Shown here: positions 32,470-39,522 of the stretch, piece by piece
Numbering within the stretch: position 1 is the stretch's first letter
Layout: each line of letters opens with the position of its first letter
Assembly: GCA_030528845.1 (NCBI GenBank)
Contig: JAUMYC010000001.1
Location: forward strand, 1 to 39,522
Reading direction: 5' to 3'
DNA length: 39,522 bases
Source: Eubacteriales bacterium
GTDB taxonomy: Bacteria; Bacillota_A; Clostridia; Christensenellales; Aristaeellaceae
Made by a program: the position numbers and the translations under genes
The notes under the pieces: generated by a model
Databases searched by the model: none
The model's input: the letters and a program-made list of their open reading frames with translations, nothing else
What the model was told of the DNA's origin: nothing

Positions 32470-32810
32470 GTTGTCTGCCTCCGTTCCCTGTAAGTAATCC
32501 GGACAAAGGCCGGATACTGTTGTTCGATATCAAGAATTCCTTCTTCCAGAGTGCGCAGGATGACCTGCGCCGCGGGCCATGCAGGCCCTTCTCTCTCCAA
32601 AAGCCGCACTTCCAAAAGCGCCGCTTCCTCGTCGAGGATCGTCCTCACGCCGGCCTTGGCGACCTTGCGCAGGCCGATCTCGGCCGTTTGCGTGAGCGCG
32701 GAGATCGCCGCGCAGACGATATCGCCGCCTTCCTCTGCATAGCCGCTGTGGCCGTCGGCCCGAAAGCCCAGCAGGGAAGCTCCGTCTCGAAAGAAGGTGA
32801 CCGCTGTCAT
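32466..32810 (-). CDS. prp: Prp, ribosomal-processing cysteine protease (YsxB family)
   Basis: 114 aa, normal. Cleaves the N-terminal extension of L27. Catalytic pair seen: His21 in [15 protein letters not shown] and Cys33 in [11 protein letters not shown], the conserved spacing. Placed, as usual in Firmicutes, between rplU and rpmA, 5 nt after rplU, and it overlaps rpmA by 4 nt. The matching substrate with an LQLFA-HKKG site is next to it. Confidence 0.95.
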   Translation of the reverse strand: MTAVTFFRDGASLLGFRADGHSGYAEEGGDIVCAAISALTQTAEIGLRKVAKAGVRTILDEEAALLEVRLLEREGPAWPAAQVILRTLEEGILDIEQQYPAFVRITYRERRQTT

Positions 32811-32815
32811 ATCAA

Positions 32816-33127
32816 TCAGCCGTTGATGGCGGTGATTTCCAGCTTGGTGTAGGGCTGACGATGGCCCTGCTTCTTGCGCTCGTTCTTCTTGGCCTTGTAC
32901 TTATACACCACGATCTTCTTGCCCTTGACCTGGCCGGCGATCTTCGCGGTGACGCAAGCGCCATTGACGACCGGGGCGCCCACGGCGACGGTCTCATCGT
33001 CCTTCTTGATCAGCAGAACATCAAGTTTGATCTCTGCGCCGACTTCGCCTTCGAGCTTCTCGACGAAAATGACGTCGCCCTGCTCGACGCGATACTGCTT
33101 GCCACCAGTTGCGATTACAGCGTACAT
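32816..33127 (-). CDS. rplU: Ribosomal protein L21
   Basis: 103 aa, normal. Binds 23S rRNA. Seen: [20 protein letters not shown], the acidic strand [39 protein letters not shown], and the basic end [20 protein letters not shown] then [10 protein letters not shown]. Start follows GGAGGTG at 7 nt. First gene of rplU-prp-rpmA; a near-perfect promoter and an L21-type leader precede it. Confidence 0.97.
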   Translation of the reverse strand: MYAVIATGGKQYRVEQGDVIFVEKLEGEVGAEIKLDVLLIKKDDETVAVGAPVVNGACVTAKIAGQVKGKKIVVYKYKAKKNERKKQGHRQPYTKLEITAING

Positions 33128-33208
33128 AGCTGCACCTCCTGCATATACTCGCCGGACAACGGCGGCATGGCATGCCATGCGCTTCCAAATGCCGTTTCCG
33201 TGCGGCTT
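33128..33208 (-). ncRNA. Probable L21 (rplU) leader
   Basis: The ~80-nt leader contains a perfect 16-bp palindrome GCATGGCATGCCATGC (33165-33180), a following GCCGCCGTTGTCCGGC hairpin, and the run GAGTATATGCAGGAGGTGCA just before the start, a layout known from Firmicute L21 leaders. Similarity is judged by eye, not by a covariance model. Confidence 0.6.
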
Positions 33209-33214
33209 CGCTCT

Positions 33215-33244
33215 ATTATACTCCTGCGGGAGGGGGCATGTCAA
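33215..33244 (-). promoter_or_regulatory. Promoter of rplU-prp-rpmA
   Basis: Minus strand TTGACA (33239-33244), 18-bp spacer, TATAAT (33215-33220). Both hexamers are perfect; it is the strongest promoter in the window. Confidence 0.85.
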
Positions 33245-33276
33245 CGCACCGGCGCATTAAGCTTTTGTATCCTTTA

Positions 33277-34425
33277 TCACCGCGCGAATATGTTCCACAG
33301 CCGCAAAACGCGCCCGAGCGCCGTGGAGAAGGTGTTTTCCTCGACCGCCTGCGCGGCGACGAGAGCGCATTCCCCCAGCGGCTCGCCGCTCCCCTTGAGC
33401 ATCAGCCGCGCCCTGCCGACCTGCTGCCCTTCCCGCACGGGCGCGCGCAGGCTCTCCGGCAGGTCATATAGGACCTCGACGCTCTCATGCTGCAGAATCG
33501 GGCCGCGCAGGCTCTCCTCCGCAGCGATCTGCACGCTCCCGCGCGCGCCGCCCGTCACCGGCAGCTCGCGCACTTCCTCGCCCGCTTCCAGCGCCGTGTG
33601 CATCTCATAATGCGCAAAGCCTTCGTCCAGCAATTTCTGCGCGGAATCGAACCATGTATAGCAATTGAGCACCGCGCCGACCAGCTCCATGCCGTCGCGC
33701 TGCGCGGAAAACACAAGGCACCTGCCCGCCTTGGAGGTATAGCCCGTTTTCACGCCCGTCGCGCCTTCATATTCCGCCAGCAGTTTGTTCTTGTTCGTGA
33801 GCACGCGATCGTATTCGTTTCCCTCCCAGGGCACCGTCGCGCTCTGCATGCCCACGATCCTGCGGAAATCGTCGTTTCCAAGCGCATACGCAGCCAGACG
33901 CGCCATCGCCAGCGCGCTCGCGCCGTGCCCGGGCGCGTCCAGACCGTTCGGGGTCACAAAATGCGCGTCCAGCCCCAGCTGCGCCGCGCGCTCGTTCATC
34001 AGCCCGGCAAACCCTTCGACCGTGCCGCCGACATGCTCCGCGATGGCCACTGCGGCATCGTTGCCGGAGCGCAGCATCAGCCCCTGCAGCATCTGCTCCA
34101 TCGGCAGGCTCTCGCCCAATTGCAGATACATGCTTGTTCCGGTCACGCCGTAGGCGTTCTTTCCCGCCGTCACCGTCTCCTCCAAAGAGCAATTCTCCAG
34201 CGCCAGTAGCGCCGTCATGATCTTCGTCGTCGAGGCCATCGGCAATCGCTCGTTCTCGTTTCCCGCAAAGAGCACCCGGCCGCTTTCGCGCTCGATCAGG
34301 CAATAGCCCTTCGCGCCGAGGCCGTCCAGCCGCGTCGGCGCGTCCGCTGCGGGCATTTCGCCGGCCACCGCCCGCAGCGGCAGCAGCAAAAACAGAAAAA
34401 ACAGCCAAATCCCCCTTCGGATCAC
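33277..34425 (-). CDS. D-alanyl-D-alanine carboxypeptidase (class C-type low-molecular PBP, DacF-like)
   Basis: 382 aa. Secreted membrane-bound enzyme trimming the peptidoglycan stem peptide. Signal peptide at 1-21 (IWLFFLFLLLPLRAVAG). Peptidase S11 motifs: S65-T-T-K68, S120-G-N122, and K226-T-G228 (VKTGYTSKAGR), followed by the C-terminal beta domain and an amphipathic end (RVLRLWNIFA) that could anchor it to the membrane. DacB, DacF and PBP5-like enzymes are hard to separate; the coupling to ytfJ suggests a sporulation role (cortex), as for DacF. Start is GTG, overlapping the ytfJ stop (GTGA). Confidence 0.9.
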   Translation of the reverse strand: MIRRGIWLFFLFLLLPLRAVAGEMPAADAPTRLDGLGAKGYCLIERESGRVLFAGNENERLPMASTTKIMTALLALENCSLEETVTAGKNAYGVTGTSMYLQLGESLPMEQMLQGLMLRSGNDAAVAIAEHVGGTVEGFAGLMNERAAQLGLDAHFVTPNGLDAPGHGASALAMARLAAYALGNDDFRRIVGMQSATVPWEGNEYDRVLTNKNKLLAEYEGATGVKTGYTSKAGRCLVFSAQRDGMELVGAVLNCYTWFDSAQKLLDEGFAHYEMHTALEAGEEVRELPVTGGARGSVQIAAEESLRGPILQHESVEVLYDLPESLRAPVREGQQVGRARLMLKGSGEPLGECALVAAQAVEENTFSTALGRVLRLWNIFAR

Positions 34426-34850
34426 GCCTCATCGCCTGCCGTTTCCGCCATGGCGCTCGCATCGTCCGCGCTCGTTGCGTTTTTCTCGCGCAGATACCGC
34501 CTGCAATCCTCCAGCAGCTGCGGCGCGAGCTCGATCAGCCGGTCGATCGGCGCTGCATACTGCGCGGGCAGCAGGCGCACGCGGTCCTGCTCCAGCACGA
34601 GAAAGCCCACCGGCTGCACGGACACGCCCGCGCCCGCGCCGCCCGCAAAGGGGCTTATCTCCTCGGTCTGCTTCTGTGCGGGGCAATCCGCCCCGCCGGC
34701 GGCAAAGCCGAACGACACCCGCGAAACGGGGATCACCGTGCTCCCCTCCTTGACCATCACCGGCTCGCCGATGACCGTGGAAACGTCTATCATCTCCCTT
34801 ATACTCTCCATCGCCGTGAGCATCACGCCCTCAATGGGTTTCCTGTCCAT
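34422..34850 (-). CDS. ytfJ: Sporulation protein YtfJ (GerW family)
   Basis: 142 aa. Spore protein conserved in Bacillus and Clostridia. Seen: IEGVMLTAMESIREMIDVST, VIGEPVMVKEGSTVIPVSRV, SFGFAAGGAD, the Gly/Ala stretch FAGGAGAGVSVQPVGFLV, and VLEQDRVRLLPAQYAAPIDR, all family hallmarks. Start at 34850 behind AAGGAGG (7 nt); the longer upstream frame lies inside the previous gene. Part of DUF2953-ytfJ-carboxypeptidase; overlaps both neighbours. Confidence 0.92.
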   Translation of the reverse strand: MDRKPIEGVMLTAMESIREMIDVSTVIGEPVMVKEGSTVIPVSRVSFGFAAGGADCPAQKQTEEISPFAGGAGAGVSVQPVGFLVLEQDRVRLLPAQYAAPIDRLIELAPQLLEDCRRYLREKNATSADDASAMAETAGDEA

Positions 34851-35364
34851 TTTCCTTCCTCCTTTTCTGGCGAAAAGCTGCGAACGCCGCAAGTGCAATA
34901 TGCCCTGTTTTGGCCCAGAGCATGCCCCGCACGGCAAAATGCGGCTCGCAGCGGCCGTATTGCGCAAAGACGCGCACGCGCACGCGCTCTTTCAGGGCGG
35001 AAGAGAGCGCATAGCACCCGCCGCACAGCAGCGCCGTCGCCGCCGCGTCCGCCGCGTCGATCTCCACGCGCACGTCCAGCTGCGCGTTTCGCTTGTCCCA
35101 GAGCCCGTGGATCGCGCGCAGCGCCGCCGCCGGACCCATGCGCCGCCCGCCCTTTCTCTTGGGAAAGGCGCTGATGAACGCCGTGCGCTCCAGATACAGC
35201 GGGTGCAGCGACACGCCCACGCTGACCCACGCGCCCGCGGGACTGTCGTAGGCGGCGCGCACGATCAGCGCCATCGGCGCATGGTATAAAAACAGCGCAA
35301 AAAACAGCACTGCGCTCAGCCAGACCACCCCGCGCCGCCCCCTTTTTCTCTCTCCTGCGCGCAT
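34831..35364 (-). CDS. DUF2953 membrane-anchored protein
   Basis: 177 aa. Basic N-terminus, one membrane segment (VVWLSAVLFFALFLYHAPMA), then an outside or inside domain with alternating strands (AGAWVSVGVSLHPLYLERTA, RNAQLDVRVEIDAADAAAT). DUF2953 genes sit next to ytfJ in spore formers, which is the main support here; the sequence itself is weakly conserved. Start at 35364 (after AAAAGGG at 6 nt) is a choice; a GTG at 35412 or ATG at 35391 would add a basic lead. It overlaps ytfJ by 20 nt. Confidence 0.7.
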   Translation of the reverse strand: MRAGERKRGRRGVVWLSAVLFFALFLYHAPMALIVRAAYDSPAGAWVSVGVSLHPLYLERTAFISAFPKRKGGRRMGPAAALRAIHGLWDKRNAQLDVRVEIDAADAAATALLCGGCYALSSALKERVRVRVFAQYGRCEPHFAVRGMLWAKTGHIALAAFAAFRQKRRKENGQETH

Positions 35365-35420
35365 AGGATGCCCTTTTCCGCGCCTACACATCCCTTTCCA
35401 AAAATTTAACACAGCTATCT

Positions 35421-35447
35421 ATTGTAAAATTTTCGTTTTGGTAGTAT
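35421..35447 (-). promoter_or_regulatory. Possible sporulation (sigma-E type) promoter of the DUF2953-ytfJ operon
   Basis: Minus strand ATA (35445-35447), 16-bp spacer, TTTACAAT (35421-35428). The sigma-E consensus has an ATA -35 core and CATACAAT -10 at 16-18 bp; two mismatches in the -10. It occupies the same bases as the plus-strand helD promoter. Supported by position only. Confidence 0.3.
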
Positions 35448-35450
35448 TCT
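35422..35450 (+). promoter_or_regulatory. Promoter of helD
   Basis: TTGTAA (35422-35427), 17-bp spacer, TATTCT (35445-35450). About 75 nt before the GTG start. Confidence 0.6.
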
Positions 35451-35527
35451 GTCACTCCCGCTGTCATCATATGCGGGATATATTATCTGTAGAAACACCT
35501 TTGCCCGAACGAAAGGAGGGATACCCC

Positions 35528-37756
35528 GTGCCGATCCGTCACCCCGCCGCGCAGGAGGAGCAGGCCCATCTCGAAGAGACGCTCGTCGTCATAGAGGAGG
35601 AGCGCAAGGCCGCGCTGCAGGAAAAAGCCAACGCCGAGGGCGCGCTGTCCCACGCGCGCATGTACGACCCGGACGCGCTGCCCATCCGCGAGATGCTCTA
35701 CACCAGCGCGCTCAACGCCCTGCGCAGCATGGAGCTCGCCGCCAAAAAGCCCTACTTCACGCGCATCGATTTCATCGAGACCGGCGGACAGAAGCAGGTC
35801 TACTACATCGGCAAGCACGGCGTATACCGCCCCGACGACGAGCGGGCGCAGGTGATCGACTGGCGCGCGCCGGTCGCCAACCTCTATTATTCCGGGCAGA
35901 TCGGCCCGATGCACTATGTCGCGCCGGACGGAGAGATCTCCGGCGAGCTGACGCTCAAGAGGCAGATCGGCATCGAGGAGGGGCAGCTGCGCACCATTTT
36001 CGACACCGACCTCGTCAGTCAGGACGCCTATCTGCAGAGCGTGCTCGGCGCGATGACGGGCGAACGCCTGCGCGAGATCGTCACCACCATTCAGGCCGAG
36101 CAGAACTTCGTCATCCGCCATCCGCTCAACCGCACGCTCATCGTGCAGGGCGTGGCCGGCTCCGGCAAGACGACCATCGCGCTGCACCGCATCGCCTATC
36201 TGCTCTACGCCTTCCGCGAGAGCCTGCGCCCGGAGCAGATGCTCATCCTCGCGCCGAGCCCGCTCTTTTTGAACTTCATCGCGGGAGTGCTGCCGGACCT
36301 CGGCGTGGAGCAGGTGCGCCAGTCGACCTTCCCGCTCTGGATGGCGCAGCATCTCGGTTCCGCTCTGCCCAAGATCGACCGCGCAGACCGCACGGAGGCC
36401 GTGCTGGCGATGGATCCCGCGCAGCTGAGCGAGCTCACTCGCATCGCGCAGGCAAAGGGCTCCGCGCGCATGGCCGAGCTGCTCGACGGCTGGCTGGACG
36501 CTTTTGAACAGAGCTTTTGCCCGGAACAGGGGCTCTCCTTCGGGCCGGTGCAGCTCTATACCCGCGCCCAGCTCGAGCAGTTCCTGCTCGTGGACGAAAA
36601 GCCCTTCCCCATGCAGCGGCGCATGCGCGAATTTGAAAAGCAGCTGCGCGCCGCCGCAAAGGCGGCGGCCAAGCGCATCAACGACTGGCTGGTGCAGGAG
36701 TGCGACAAGCGCGCGCAGGCCCTGCGCGTCACTGTCAAAGACCCAAAGGAGCTGCGCGCAAAGCTCGACGCTCTCTTTGCCAGCCGGGACGCGCGTCTCA
36801 AGCAGACGCTCGAGCAGGTGCGCCCCTATGTCAAGGCCGCCCTCTCCTCCTTCCCGGAGCTCTCGCCTGCCGCGCTCTATCGCCGCTTCTGGGAGGACAT
36901 GCTCCGCAGCCCGGAGGCGGATGTCGCCCTCGCCGCGCGCCACACCTGCACTCGCTTTGAACAGGGCCTCGCGCCCGAGGCGGAGGACGTCGCGCCGCTG
37001 GCGATCATCGCCATGCGTCTGGTCGAGCTGCCCCGCGTGTCGATCCGCCATATCGTCGTGGACGAGGCGCAGGATTTTTCTCCGCTGGAATTTGCCGTGC
37101 TGCGCCGCATCGCTCCCTCCGCCACGATGACGATCGTGGGCGATATGATGCAGGGCGTGCACGGCTGGCGCGGCCTGCAGGACTGGGCCGCGCTGCGCGA
37201 GGGCATTTTCGGCGGCAAGGCCGTCATGCACCACCTGCTCACCTCCTATCGCAGCACCATCGAGATCATGTCCTTTGCCTCCCGCGTGGCGCAAAACCGC
37301 CCCGTGCCCGGCCAGCAGCTCGCCCGGCCCGTGCTGCGCCACGGAGAAGAGCCGCGCATCCTGCGCTTTGCCTCCGCTGCGGAAAAAGCGCGCGCCATAG
37401 CGCAGACCGCCGAGCGATGGCGCGCGGAAGGCTGTTCCACCGTCGCCGTTATCGGACGCGACGAGCGCGAGCTGCGCGCGCTCCTGCGCAAGATGCCCGC
37501 TTCTTTGCAGGCGCATCTGCTCGACCCGGAGCAGGAGGAATACTCCGGCGGGGTCGTGCTCGCGCATGCGGGCGCGGTCAAAGGCTTGGAATTTGACGGG
37601 GTGATCCTCGCCGATGCGGATGCGCAGCGCTATCCCGAGCGCGATCTGGACGCGCGGCTGCTCTATGTATGCTGCACGCGCGCGCTGCACCGCCTGCTCG
37701 TGTGCCACTGCGGCGAGCTCAGCCCGCTGCTGTGCCCGGTTGACCCTGAGAATTAA
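35528..37756 (+). CDS. helD: HelD-type UvrD/Rep-like ATPase (RNA polymerase recycling factor)
   Basis: 742 aa, near the Bacillus HelD (774 aa). Superfamily 1 motor that removes stalled RNA polymerase. N-terminal coiled coil (QEEQAHLEETLVVIEEERKA, ~8-40) that inserts into polymerase; KPYFTRIDFIETGGQ and DWRAPVANLYYSGQIG typical of the family; Walker A GVAGSGKTT (208-216); Walker B VVDEAQDFSP (Asp512-Glu513); motif III MTIVGDMMQGVHGWRG; motif V VVLAHAGAVKGLEFDGV; motif VI RLLYVCCTRALHRL. Start GTG at 35528 with AAAGGAGGG 6-7 nt before; an ATG frame start 30 codons earlier has no site. First gene of helD-methyltransferase-Nudix. Confidence 0.93.
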   Translation: MPIRHPAAQEEQAHLEETLVVIEEERKAALQEKANAEGALSHARMYDPDALPIREMLYTSALNALRSMELAAKKPYFTRIDFIETGGQKQVYYIGKHGVYRPDDERAQVIDWRAPVANLYYSGQIGPMHYVAPDGEISGELTLKRQIGIEEGQLRTIFDTDLVSQDAYLQSVLGAMTGERLREIVTTIQAEQNFVIRHPLNRTLIVQGVAGSGKTTIALHRIAYLLYAFRESLRPEQMLILAPSPLFLNFIAGVLPDLGVEQVRQSTFPLWMAQHLGSALPKIDRADRTEAVLAMDPAQLSELTRIAQAKGSARMAELLDGWLDAFEQSFCPEQGLSFGPVQLYTRAQLEQFLLVDEKPFPMQRRMREFEKQLRAAAKAAAKRINDWLVQECDKRAQALRVTVKDPKELRAKLDALFASRDARLKQTLEQVRPYVKAALSSFPELSPAALYRRFWEDMLRSPEADVALAARHTCTRFEQGLAPEAEDVAPLAIIAMRLVELPRVSIRHIVVDEAQDFSPLEFAVLRRIAPSATMTIVGDMMQGVHGWRGLQDWAALREGIFGGKAVMHHLLTSYRSTIEIMSFASRVAQNRPVPGQQLARPVLRHGEEPRILRFASAAEKARAIAQTAERWRAEGCSTVAVIGRDERELRALLRKMPASLQAHLLDPEQEEYSGGVVLAHAGAVKGLEFDGVILADADAQRYPERDLDARLLYVCCTRALHRLLVCHCGELSPLLCPVDPEN

Positions 37757-37777
37757 TCAAAAAGGAGGCGTTACCGC

Positions 37778-38551
37778 ATGGATTTTCGACAGACCTATTC
37801 CATCGTCACGGAGGAATTTGACAAATGGCGCCCCCGCTATTGTCCGGAGCTCTTTGCCGAGGTGATCCGCTATGCGCAGATCGGCCCGCACAGCCGCGTG
37901 CTGGAGATCGGCCCCGGCACCGGACAGGCGACCGAGCCCTTCCTGCGCACGGGCTGCGAATATCACGCCGTCGAGCTCAGCCCCGTGTTCGTTGAACACA
38001 TGCAGAAAAAATACGGCGCATATCCGAACCTGCACATGCATTGCGGCGAATTCGAACAATTCGCCCCGGGCGACGGGCGCTTTGACCTCGTCTTCTCCGC
38101 CGCCACGATCCAGTGGATCCCGGAGCAGACGGCCTTTTCCCGCTGCAATGCGCTTCTGCGTCCCGGCGGCGTGCTGGCCATGTTCATGACCCGCACCGAC
38201 GAGCGCACGCCCAACGCCGCCTTCTACGGACGCATCCAGCAGGCCTACGACGAGTTTTTCCGCCCGGAAACGCGCTACAACTGCCGGCTCGATTATACGC
38301 GCGCGGTCGAATATGGCTTTGAGGATTTCCATTACATGGACTGGAAGCGCCGCACGGTCTTTTCCGCGCAGGAATACGTGCAGTATCTCGCGGCGACGCA
38401 GGTGGAGCATATCACGCTCAAGGAGCCGTGGCGCACGCGCTTTTTCGACGCCGTGTACGCAGCGGTGGCCGAAAGCGGGAACAAAATGACCCTCGAGGAC
38501 ACCATCGCGCTCTATCTCTGCCGAAAGGGCGAAGGGGAGGCCGCGCGATGA
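37778..38551 (+). CDS. Class I SAM-dependent methyltransferase
   Basis: 257 aa. Rossmann methyltransferase: motif I SRVLEIGPGTGQATEPFL, acidic loop YHAVELSPVFVEHM, motif region FDLVFSAATIQWIPEQTAF, and RPGGVLAMFM. The N-terminal DKWRPRYCPELFAEVI is typical of small-molecule methyltransferases. Substrate unknown. Start follows AAAGGAGG at 9 nt, 21 nt after helD. The stop overlaps the start of the Nudix gene (ATGA). Confidence 0.88.
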   Translation: MDFRQTYSIVTEEFDKWRPRYCPELFAEVIRYAQIGPHSRVLEIGPGTGQATEPFLRTGCEYHAVELSPVFVEHMQKKYGAYPNLHMHCGEFEQFAPGDGRFDLVFSAATIQWIPEQTAFSRCNALLRPGGVLAMFMTRTDERTPNAAFYGRIQQAYDEFFRPETRYNCRLDYTRAVEYGFEDFHYMDWKRRTVFSAQEYVQYLAATQVEHITLKEPWRTRFFDAVYAAVAESGNKMTLEDTIALYLCRKGEGEAAR

Positions 38552-39012
38552 GCAGGCCGATCCGCAACTCGGCCAAGGCGCTGATCATCCGGGAGGGAAA
38601 AATGGCCGCCGTCCGCCTGCGGGAGGGCGACGAGGAATGGTATATCCTGCCCGGCGGCGGACAGGAGGCGGAGGAGCTTTTGCCGGAGGCTGTCTGCCGC
38701 GAGGTCGCGGAAGAGCTCGGGCTGCTCGTGGAGCCCGTCGAGCTGGCCTTTGTCGTGGAAGGCCGCTGCGGCGAGCCGTTCCACCGGGTGGACCTCGTCT
38801 TTCTGTGCGCCTGCAAGGGCGAGCTCCCCAACGCGCGCCTGAAAGCCGATACGAATCAGACCGGCATGGACTGGCTGGAGATCGACTCTCTCGACCGCGC
38901 GCCGCTCTATCCCTCGCGCCTGCGCAGGCAGATCATGCGCCTGCATCGGGGCGAGCAGCACCGCGTGTATCTGGGCAACGAGGAGGCGGGCGACCCGGTC
39001 TGCCTCGACTGA
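38548..39012 (+). CDS. Nudix hydrolase
   Basis: 154 aa. Hydrolyses nucleoside diphosphates linked to another group. Nudix box complete: G37 to L59, with G-x5-E43-x7-R51-E52-V-A-E55-E56-L-G (GGGQEAEELLPEAVC then REVAEELGL). The N-terminal strand RNSAKALIIREGKMAAVRLR and the following VEGRCGEPFHRVDLVFLC are typical. Substrate unknown. Translation coupled to the methyltransferase by ATGA; GGGGAGG 7 nt upstream. Ends the operon at a strong terminator. Confidence 0.9.
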   Translation: MSRPIRNSAKALIIREGKMAAVRLREGDEEWYILPGGGQEAEELLPEAVCREVAEELGLLVEPVELAFVVEGRCGEPFHRVDLVFLCACKGELPNARLKADTNQTGMDWLEIDSLDRAPLYPSRLRRQIMRLHRGEQHRVYLGNEEAGDPVCLD

Positions 39013-39026
39013 GCGAAAAAGACAAC

Positions 39027-39071
39027 AAAAAACGAGGAGGCCTTTCCGCATCGAAAGGCCTCCTCGTTTTT
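39027..39071. terminator. Bidirectional terminator at the end of the Nudix gene
   Basis: Arms CGAGGAGGCCTTTC (39033-39046) and GAAAGGCCTCCTCG (39053-39066), 6-nt loop, flanked by A run and T run (AAAAAA / TTTTT). Perfect 14-bp stem extended by A-T pairs; serves the converging gene too. Confidence 0.92.
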
Positions 39072-39080
39072 GATTTTGCT

Positions 39081-39522
39081 CTATATCTGCCGGTCCCGGC
39101 GCGGAAGGGGCCGCGCCTTTTCTTCCTTCGGCGGGCCGAACACGGCCTCGCGCACGGCCTTTCGCCCCATGCGGGCCAGCGCGTCCAGCTTGCGCTTTTC
39201 GTAAAAATCGCCCTCGCCGCGGTCGAAATACCACAGGCAATCCACGAGGATCGTGAGCCGCAGCACGTCGTAAAAATGCTCCTGCTCGACCGGGAGCAGC
39301 GGGCGCACGCGCTGATATTCCCGCGCGAGCCTCGCCGCCGCGGATAGCTCCACGATCTCGCTCTCCGGAGCGAACCCGCGCCATGTGTCCCAGCGGAAAT
39401 CCGGCCGGAAGGCCTCTGTCTGCGCCGCGAGGTCATAGAGGGCATAGGTGTAGTTTGCGTCGTCAAAATCCAGCAGGCCGACGACCCGATCTCCCGCAAA
39501 GAGGATATTGCCCAAGTCCCAG
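39081..39522 (-). CDS. Phosphotransferase of the APH/choline kinase family, C-terminal part
   Basis: The last ~147 codons; the gene continues beyond the window. The visible start is in the middle of the Brenner motif (W-D-L-G-N-I-L, expected H-x-D-x-x-N-x-L), followed by LLDFDDANYTYALYDLAAQ, where D-F-D is the metal-binding DFG-like motif. Kinases of this fold modify aminoglycosides, choline, homoserine or sugars; the substrate cannot be told. Stop at 39081, 10 nt from a terminator. Confidence 0.82.
   Translation of the reverse strand, partial: WDLGNILFAGDRVVGLLDFDDANYTYALYDLAAQTEAFRPDFRWDTWRGFAPESEIVELSAAARLAREYQRVRPLLPVEQEHFYDVLRLTILVDCLWYFDRGEGDFYEKRKLDALARMGRKAVREAVFGPPKEEKARPLPRRDRQI

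Noticed and set aside
35483..37708. 741-codon minus-strand frame across helD
   Set aside because: Shadow of the helicase gene.

Overview
The window looks like chromosomal DNA of a high-G+C, spore-forming Firmicute of the class Clostridia. The evidence is the intact ctsR-mcsA-mcsB-clpC operon, an L27 with a Prp-cleavable N-terminus next to a prp gene, a HelD-type helicase, an addB end, a YtfJ/GerW-family sporulation protein beside a DUF2953 protein, and Firmicute-type L10 and L21 mRNA leaders. A fucose isomerase and a MelA-type alpha-galactosidase fit a gut or plant-sugar lifestyle (inference). No rRNA, tRNA, CRISPR array, phage gene or transposase was seen.

Layout. 1-625: 3' end of addB. 664-3443: an XRE-family regulator divergent from fucI. 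3444-3851: three copies of a highly structured repeat. 3852-4514: an orphan P-loop kinase. 4515-4781: an A+T-richer stretch. 4782-7801: two overlapping MutS-like ATPase genes with their own promoter. 7986-9017: D-lactate dehydrogenase. 9193-10370: rplJ-rplL with an attenuator leader. 10610-12019: melA. 12166-12792: YczE/YitT-type membrane protein. 12861-15275: one reading frame that joins an amidase to a metallophosphoesterase. 15370-16413: Gfo/Idh/MocA oxidoreductase.

16789-24013 is a cell-elongation operon in the order maf, mreB, mreC, mreD, PBP2, rodA: septum/nucleotide housekeeping, then cytoskeleton, then transpeptidase and glycan polymerase. Converging on it is the stress operon on the minus strand (29328 down to 24772): ctsR, mcsA, mcsB, clpC, followed by an SGNH hydrolase. 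A good sigma-A promoter and a CtsR-box-like repeat lie in front of ctsR.

29535-30416 is a sugar-phosphate isomerase/epimerase. 30519-33127 (minus) holds rplU, prp, rpmA, an OGG-type DNA glycosylase and a DUF554 membrane protein. 33277-35364 (minus) holds DUF2953, ytfJ and a D,D-carboxypeptidase, probably sporulation/cortex linked. 35528-39012 (plus) holds helD, a methyltransferase and a Nudix hydrolase; the window ends inside a phosphotransferase gene.

Points that stand out: the amidase/phosphoesterase frame has a strong internal Shine-Dalgarno and ATG exactly at the domain border; both MutS-like proteins carry Asn where the Walker B Asp is expected and only one keeps the conserved His; the repeat at 3507-3760 folds into a three-way junction with two complementary loops; PBP2 has a large insertion; the D-lactate dehydrogenase ends in a Cys-rich tail. 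Most of the rest is ordinary, well-conserved housekeeping sequence.
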